25,257 nucleotides of DNA. It comes from JBDREA01 sp043820265 (GTDB lineage: Archaea > Altiarchaeota > Altiarchaeia > IMC4 > JBDREA01). Under the pieces are notes generated by a model that worked only from the letters and a program-made list of their open reading frames with translations, ran no database searches and was not told where the DNA came from. The stretch covers positions 1 through 25,257 of the forward strand of contig JBDREA010000141.1 of assembly GCA_043820265.1 (NCBI GenBank). The letters are read 5' to 3'. Position numbers and translations under genes: made by a program. Shown here in pieces: positions 22,131 through 25,257 of this stretch (position 1 is its first letter; the number at the start of each line of letters is the position of its first letter).

Positions 22131-24008
22131 ATGAAAGGGGGGGTTTGTTTGGTGTTTTTAGTATTTGTGTTTTCGAGTAGCGTCTCTGCAACTTGTTTCA
22201 ATCCCTTATACATCATGGGTAATGTCTCATACATCGATGATAGTGTTCCCCTGAACCCTGCTGTGACTATGACAAATTTAGCCACGGGGGATGGCTTTGC
22301 AGACTGTCCAAATTGCTATTATCAGAATGGTACGTACTACATGCATTATGGAGGGTTTTCCCAATGTCCATTACTAAAAGACACAATTGAGATTACTGTT
22401 ACAGAATCTAAGAACGGTTCAAATTACCGTGCAAATACTTCATTCATTACAGAAGATACAAATTGGACTAGCTTTTTCCTTGAACCCATAATTATGGAGG
22501 AATTCATAAGCTGTGATGACGGCTTGAAAAATGGGAATGAGTCAGGAATTGATTGCGGAGGAGATTGTGCACCAACCTGCCTCGCAGGTTCATTAAGTGC
22601 ATCAGCTGTAACTGTTGAAAACGGTACTAGCACCAATATAACATTATTCGCCACTGCTTACACCAGTAACTCGTTTTTAACAACTGCATCAGGCAGTTGT
22701 GAAAACAATAATATCACCCTAATATTTACACCGACAACACCTCAGATTGCAGGTTCAGGAGGGAATGCTGCAACATGGACTATTACTGTAACTAATCACA
22801 ACAACACTCAGAGTACAATCATTTGTGTTATCAACGTGACTAATAGCACAAACGTTTTTGATTCTGATACCTTAACTGTAAGGCCTTCTTTATCACGAAG
22901 ACGTTCTCGCAGAGAAATGGAGTTATCGTTGGAGAGAGTTGACCCATCAGACGGTAACACTTCCAAACTCTGTATGGATGAGCAAATCCGTATTACAGTC
23001 AGAGCTACCGATGGAGATCCCATACGTAATGTAGACGTTGATATTTACTTTCCGATCAATAATGGGGCAAAAATTGCCGACTTAGAGACAAATACAAGCG
23101 GAGTTGCTTTATTTACACCCATTAATCAGGGAGGACATCTTGTTGAAGTTGATAGGACGGGATATAGGCACTATGAAAGAGAATTTACTGTTGAAATATG
23201 TGAAGATTATGAAACCAGAGGACAAATTTCGGTATCTGGGAAATGCGTAGGTCAGGGAGTGGTTATCGGCATATCTGATGTAACGATATATGAAGAATCT
23301 GATACGGGGCGCATTATTCAAGTAACTTATCCTGGCGGATATGTAATTAACAATACAACAAATGCTGGGGGAATTATCCAATTTAACCCAAATGAGACAG
23401 GAGAATATTCTATAAATCTCTCCATAGGTGGTGAAAACCCAAATAAAACATTCACAATCTCAAATTGCAGGAGAAGGAATATATCTGGCACGTTTATTGA
23501 GATATCAAGAGATACTTACTTCATCGGGGATGAGATACTATTCGTCGTCTTAAACGAAAGAGGCCAAACCCTACGTAACCAACTAGTTAGAATATATCTA
23601 GATGGAGAACTATTATTTAGAGATAAAACAGGGCGGGGAGGGGTTTTTACATTCACACCTGAACAACCAGGAGAATATACAATTAAGATAAGTGGTTCAA
23701 ATGAAGAACAAACAGTGCATGTTATAGAAAATGTAACATCTGAACAAACAACCTCCACACTAACATCCTCAACATCAACCTCCTCCATATTGTCCACCAC
23801 AACTACATTAAGTATAAGTTCTACCACAACAACCCTGCAAATTCCAACATCGTTTCCTACAACAACTTCCACAAAAATTCAGTCTGAATCAAAGGAACAC
23901 CAATCAGAGGATGTATTTTGGAAAGAATGGATGTTGTTCTTCAGCATAATAGTGCTATTAGCAGTGAAACTCCTACATACAAAAGAAAAAAGAAAAAGAA
24001 CAAAATAG
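22131..24008 (+). CDS. Cell-surface glycoprotein with Ig-like repeats and C-terminal anchor
   Basis: The 625-aa protein has a signal peptide (1 to about 20), a cysteine-containing N-terminal domain (C22, C59, C62, C79), a cysteine-rich motif of the C-DDG-NG-E-G-DCGG-C-C kind (128-150, seen in many exported repeat proteins), one beta-sandwich-like domain (about 155-250), a basic linker SRRRSRRE (255-262), and three similar Ig-like/carboxypeptidase-regulatory-like repeats (about 266-356, 364-446, 450-532) sharing a V-x-I-Y start and a G-x-x-x-F-x-P-x-x-x-GEY-x-I end. A Ser/Thr-rich stalk (536-582), a membrane helix (600-616) and a basic tail KEKRKRTK follow. Many N-x-S/T sites suggest N-glycosylation. 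Adhesion or cell-envelope contact is inferred. The gene is AT-richer than those to the left. Confidence 0.82.
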   Translation: MKGGVCLVFLVFVFSSSVSATCFNPLYIMGNVSYIDDSVPLNPAVTMTNLATGDGFADCPNCYYQNGTYYMHYGGFSQCPLLKDTIEITVTESKNGSNYRANTSFITEDTNWTSFFLEPIIMEEFISCDDGLKNGNESGIDCGGDCAPTCLAGSLSASAVTVENGTSTNITLFATAYTSNSFLTTASGSCENNNITLIFTPTTPQIAGSGGNAATWTITVTNHNNTQSTIICVINVTNSTNVFDSDTLTVRPSLSRRRSRREMELSLERVDPSDGNTSKLCMDEQIRITVRATDGDPIRNVDVDIYFPINNGAKIADLETNTSGVALFTPINQGGHLVEVDRTGYRHYEREFTVEICEDYETRGQISVSGKCVGQGVVIGISDVTIYEESDTGRIIQVTYPGGYVINNTTNAGGIIQFNPNETGEYSINLSIGGENPNKTFTISNCRRRNISGTFIEISRDTYFIGDEILFVVLNERGQTLRNQLVRIYLDGELLFRDKTGRGGVFTFTPEQPGEYTIKISGSNEEQTVHVIENVTSEQTTSTLTSSTSTSSILSTTTTLSISSTTTTLQIPTSFPTTTSTKIQSESKEHQSEDVFWKEWMLFFSIIVLLAVKLLHTKEKRKRTK

Positions 24009-24016
24009 AGAATAAA

Positions 24017-24142
24017 ATGGAAAAAGCAACAAAGATTCTCCTCGGATTGGGAGTGTTGGCGCTGATAGCTATTGGAGCATTTATTATATTTTTTGTTTTG
24101 CTCGTGAGTTGGCAACTAGGAATGTTCAATATACCAACATAA
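24017..24142 (+). CDS. Small single-span membrane protein (41 aa)
   Basis: From ATG 24017, 8 nt after the surface-protein stop, a 41-residue peptide MEKATKILLGLGVLALIAIG and onward consists of a short N terminus, one long hydrophobic helix (about 7-33) and a short tail WQLGMFNIPT. A longer frame opening at 23918 overlaps the upstream gene and is unlikely. Spacing suggests it is cotranscribed with the surface protein. The function is unknown; a helper of the anchored protein is one possibility. Confidence 0.55.
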   Translation: MEKATKILLGLGVLALIAIGAFIIFFVLLVSWQLGMFNIPT

Positions 24143-24328
24143 AGAAGAGTTTTCGAAATTAGAAGCCGAGAAATAGAAAACTGGAAAATTAAGTTTATTT
24201 CAGTTGTTAAGAGTATACTGACTCTCGACAGCGATTGCGATGGAATTCCTTATGAAATCCGCCCTGAGTGTATTATTAGCAAAGTAACTATAGATTTATC
24301 TGAGAATGTATTTCGCTTATCTTGATGA
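24143..24328 (+). other. Open frame without start codon, in phase with the 41-aa gene
   Basis: Directly after the TAA of the 41-aa gene, the same frame stays open for 61 codons to TGA at 24326-24328, overlapping the start of the DUF3800 gene. It has no ATG, GTG or TTG. The translation includes LTLDSDCDGIPYEIRPEC, which resembles the DSDGDGIPDE-type calcium repeats of surface proteins. It may be a gene remnant cut off by a stop codon, or chance. No promoter is obvious in this 163-nt gap; a weak GTATTATTA lies about 31 nt before the DUF3800 ATG. Confidence 0.25.
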
Positions 24329-24992
24329 GTCGGGAGATTTTGGAAAAAAGAAGGGAGCTTCCAAGATAATTGTTGATGTAATCTTGATAGTAAGACAACG
24401 CAAACCTATTGAAAAGATAATAAATGATGCACGTACAAAACTATTTGATAAGAAATCCACTCGGAAATGGATTTCGGATAAAGGAGGGGAAATAAAGCAC
24501 TACGCATTTCCTGATAAAAATTTGCTCGCAAAGATCTACAAATCATTGGTGGAGCAAGATATCCAAATCATCTACTGTGTGACCGATAAATCCAAAACCG
24601 AAAAACTAATCACCGAATTAAAATTTGAGGCCATGATGTCTCTTTTCTTTTTCTGCCATAAGAAAAAAATCGATTTAGAATCCGTGAAAGTTTGTTCAGA
24701 CAAGGATTTCCTGAAGTATCACCGTAACTCAAAGTTTAAAAAGAAACATTTGAAACACCCCAAGGATGAGTTTTTATGGAAAGTCAAAACCACAACTCGA
24801 TTTGATAAAAACGAGCATTCTAGAATCATCGAATTAAGAGTTCACCCAAAAGATTCAAAACTTGAATATTGTCTTCAAGCCGCTGATTTGATAGCTGGGG
24901 CAATATTTCAAAAGTATGAACACGGCAATCCCAAAGAATACAACTTAATAAAGAAGAAAATCTTCAAATTAGATGAAATAGAAAAGAAGTGA
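24306..24992 (+). CDS. DUF3800 family protein (RNase H-like fold)
   Basis: The 228-aa protein begins MYFAYLDESGDFG, the hallmark N terminus of DUF3800 with the acidic DES motif. The C-terminal family motif is also seen: SKLEYCLQAADLIAGAIFQKYE (D194, just after the QAA), which brings a second conserved aspartate near the first. The family has an RNase H-like fold and is suspected to be nuclease-like; it is often found in mobile or defence regions, but its function is not established. The protein is very lysine-rich and AT-rich in coding. No SD is visible before ATG 24306. The stop overlaps the next possible start as TGATG. Confidence 0.85.
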   Translation: MYFAYLDESGDFGKKKGASKIIVDVILIVRQRKPIEKIINDARTKLFDKKSTRKWISDKGGEIKHYAFPDKNLLAKIYKSLVEQDIQIIYCVTDKSKTEKLITELKFEAMMSLFFFCHKKKIDLESVKVCSDKDFLKYHRNSKFKKKHLKHPKDEFLWKVKTTTRFDKNEHSRIIELRVHPKDSKLEYCLQAADLIAGAIFQKYEHGNPKEYNLIKKKIFKLDEIEKK

Positions 24993-25147
24993 TGGTTACA
25001 ATACCTTCCCTACTCGTCAAACCCCACCACATAGCAGTAGGGTACCCCGAAGGAGTTCCTTTGGGGAAGGATCTTATATGTAACAATAATAATCCCGCGA
25101 ACAAAATTAATATCTATGATGGTTTCTCATCGACAGTAGCTATCTAA
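24992..25147 (+). CDS. Possible small coupled ORF (51 aa)
   Basis: ATG 24992 overlaps the DUF3800 stop (TGATG) and opens a 51-codon frame (MVTIPSLLVKPHHIAVGYPE and onward, ending STVAI) to TAA at 25145-25147. No family is recognised, and there is no membrane segment or signal. Its first half lies inside the branched palindrome at 24995-25084, so the DNA structure may be the real feature and the frame an accident. The overlap would allow translational coupling if it is a gene. Confidence 0.3.
   Translation: MVTIPSLLVKPHHIAVGYPEGVPLGKDLICNNNNPANKINIYDGFSSTVAI
24995..25084. repeat. Branched palindrome (three-way junction shape)
   Basis: The outer arms GTTACA (24995-25000) and TGTAAC (25079-25084), with CCTT (25004-25007) and AAGG (25067-25070), enclose two hairpins. 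One is CCCTACT (25008-25014) with AGTAGGG (25036-25042) around a 21-nt loop; the other is CCCCGAAGGA-GT-TCCTTTGGGG (25045-25066, one G:T pair). The arrangement resembles a three-way junction. It could be an RNA 3' structure of the DUF3800 transcript or the folded end of a small mobile element. Confidence 0.65.
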
Positions 25148-25230
25148 TTGTATATCCTTTCATGAAAAATTGGTATGCCTCCCCCCCAAACCTTACACCC
25201 CAGGTTCAATTCCCCAGATATTCAATCGAG

Positions 25231-25242
25231 TATATATAAAAT
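25231..25242 (+). promoter_or_regulatory. Strong TATA-like element at the right edge
   Basis: TATATATAAAAT is a near-ideal archaeal TATA box. On the plus strand it would start transcription about 26 nt further on, beyond the window edge. The stretch 25148-25257 holds no gene that I can support; it contains a run of seven C (25181-25187) and this element. Confidence 0.4.
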
Positions 25243-25257
25243 AGGAAAATACAAATC

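Noticed and set aside
23918..24142. 74-aa version of the small membrane protein
   Set aside because: The extra N-terminal part overlaps the end of the surface-protein gene in another frame and is a low-complexity shadow (KRKKKKNKIENK).
25191..25222. tRNA-like T-arm (GGTTCAATTCC) near the right edge
   Set aside because: Only two base pairs flank the TTCAATT loop, and no acceptor, D or anticodon arm can be built around it.

Overview
The window comes from an archaeon. It carries an A-type ATP synthase operon in the archaeal order H-I-K-E-C-F-A-B-D, an archaeal SecF-SecD pair, a class III (type IV pilin-like) signal peptide at the left edge, the archaeal aromatic-pathway aldolase AroA', TATA boxes about 26-28 nt upstream of several start codons, and a tRNA-Ser gene without an encoded CCA. 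The gene content fits a euryarchaeal or related lineage such as Altiarchaeota; the sequence alone does not let me name a genus.

Layout. (1) 1-94: 5' end of a pilin-like gene on the minus strand, divergent from secF. (2) 182-11653: one long, tightly packed plus-strand block, secF-secD-ahaHIKECFABD, interrupted only by a 144-nt gap between ahaI and ahaK that holds an intrinsic-terminator-like hairpin and three more perfect hairpins. The AhaK proteolipid has lost the ion-binding glutamate of its first hairpin but keeps residues matching the Na+ ligand set of the Enterococcus hirae rotor, so a Na+-coupled synthase is predicted. (3) 11659-15527, minus strand: a membrane-anchored FG-GAP/integrin-alpha-like beta-propeller protein and a CPA2 cation/H+ antiporter with an RCK domain. 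(4) 15691-18277: acsA and satP, an acetate uptake and activation pair, divergent from the antiporter. (5) 18300-21560: an unrecognised 372-aa protein (minus), a gamma-carbonic-anhydrase-like protein plus AroA' (plus), and a two-part thioredoxin-like lipoprotein (minus). (6) 21660-22100: a tRNA-Ser(GCU) gene surrounded by tRNA-derived palindromes, including a second copy of the tRNA 3' end whose T-loop is split by a 107-nt array of four hairpins. (7) 22131-25257: an AT-richer, island-like segment with a glycosylated Ig-repeat surface protein, a 41-aa membrane peptide, a DUF3800 protein, a possible 51-aa coupled ORF and another branched palindrome.

Together the first 18 kb is energy and membrane housekeeping: protein export driven by the ion gradient, the ATP synthase, an antiporter that would link Na+ (or K+) and H+ gradients, and acetate entry into acetyl-CoA.

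The most unusual signal is a family of hairpins (8-10 bp perfect stem, 3-nt loop, short outer clamp separated by a small bulge) at 5.2 kb and 22.0 kb, with looser relatives at 21.7 and 25.0 kb. At 22.0 kb the array has been inserted inside a duplicated tRNA 3' end. I do not recognise it as a named element.
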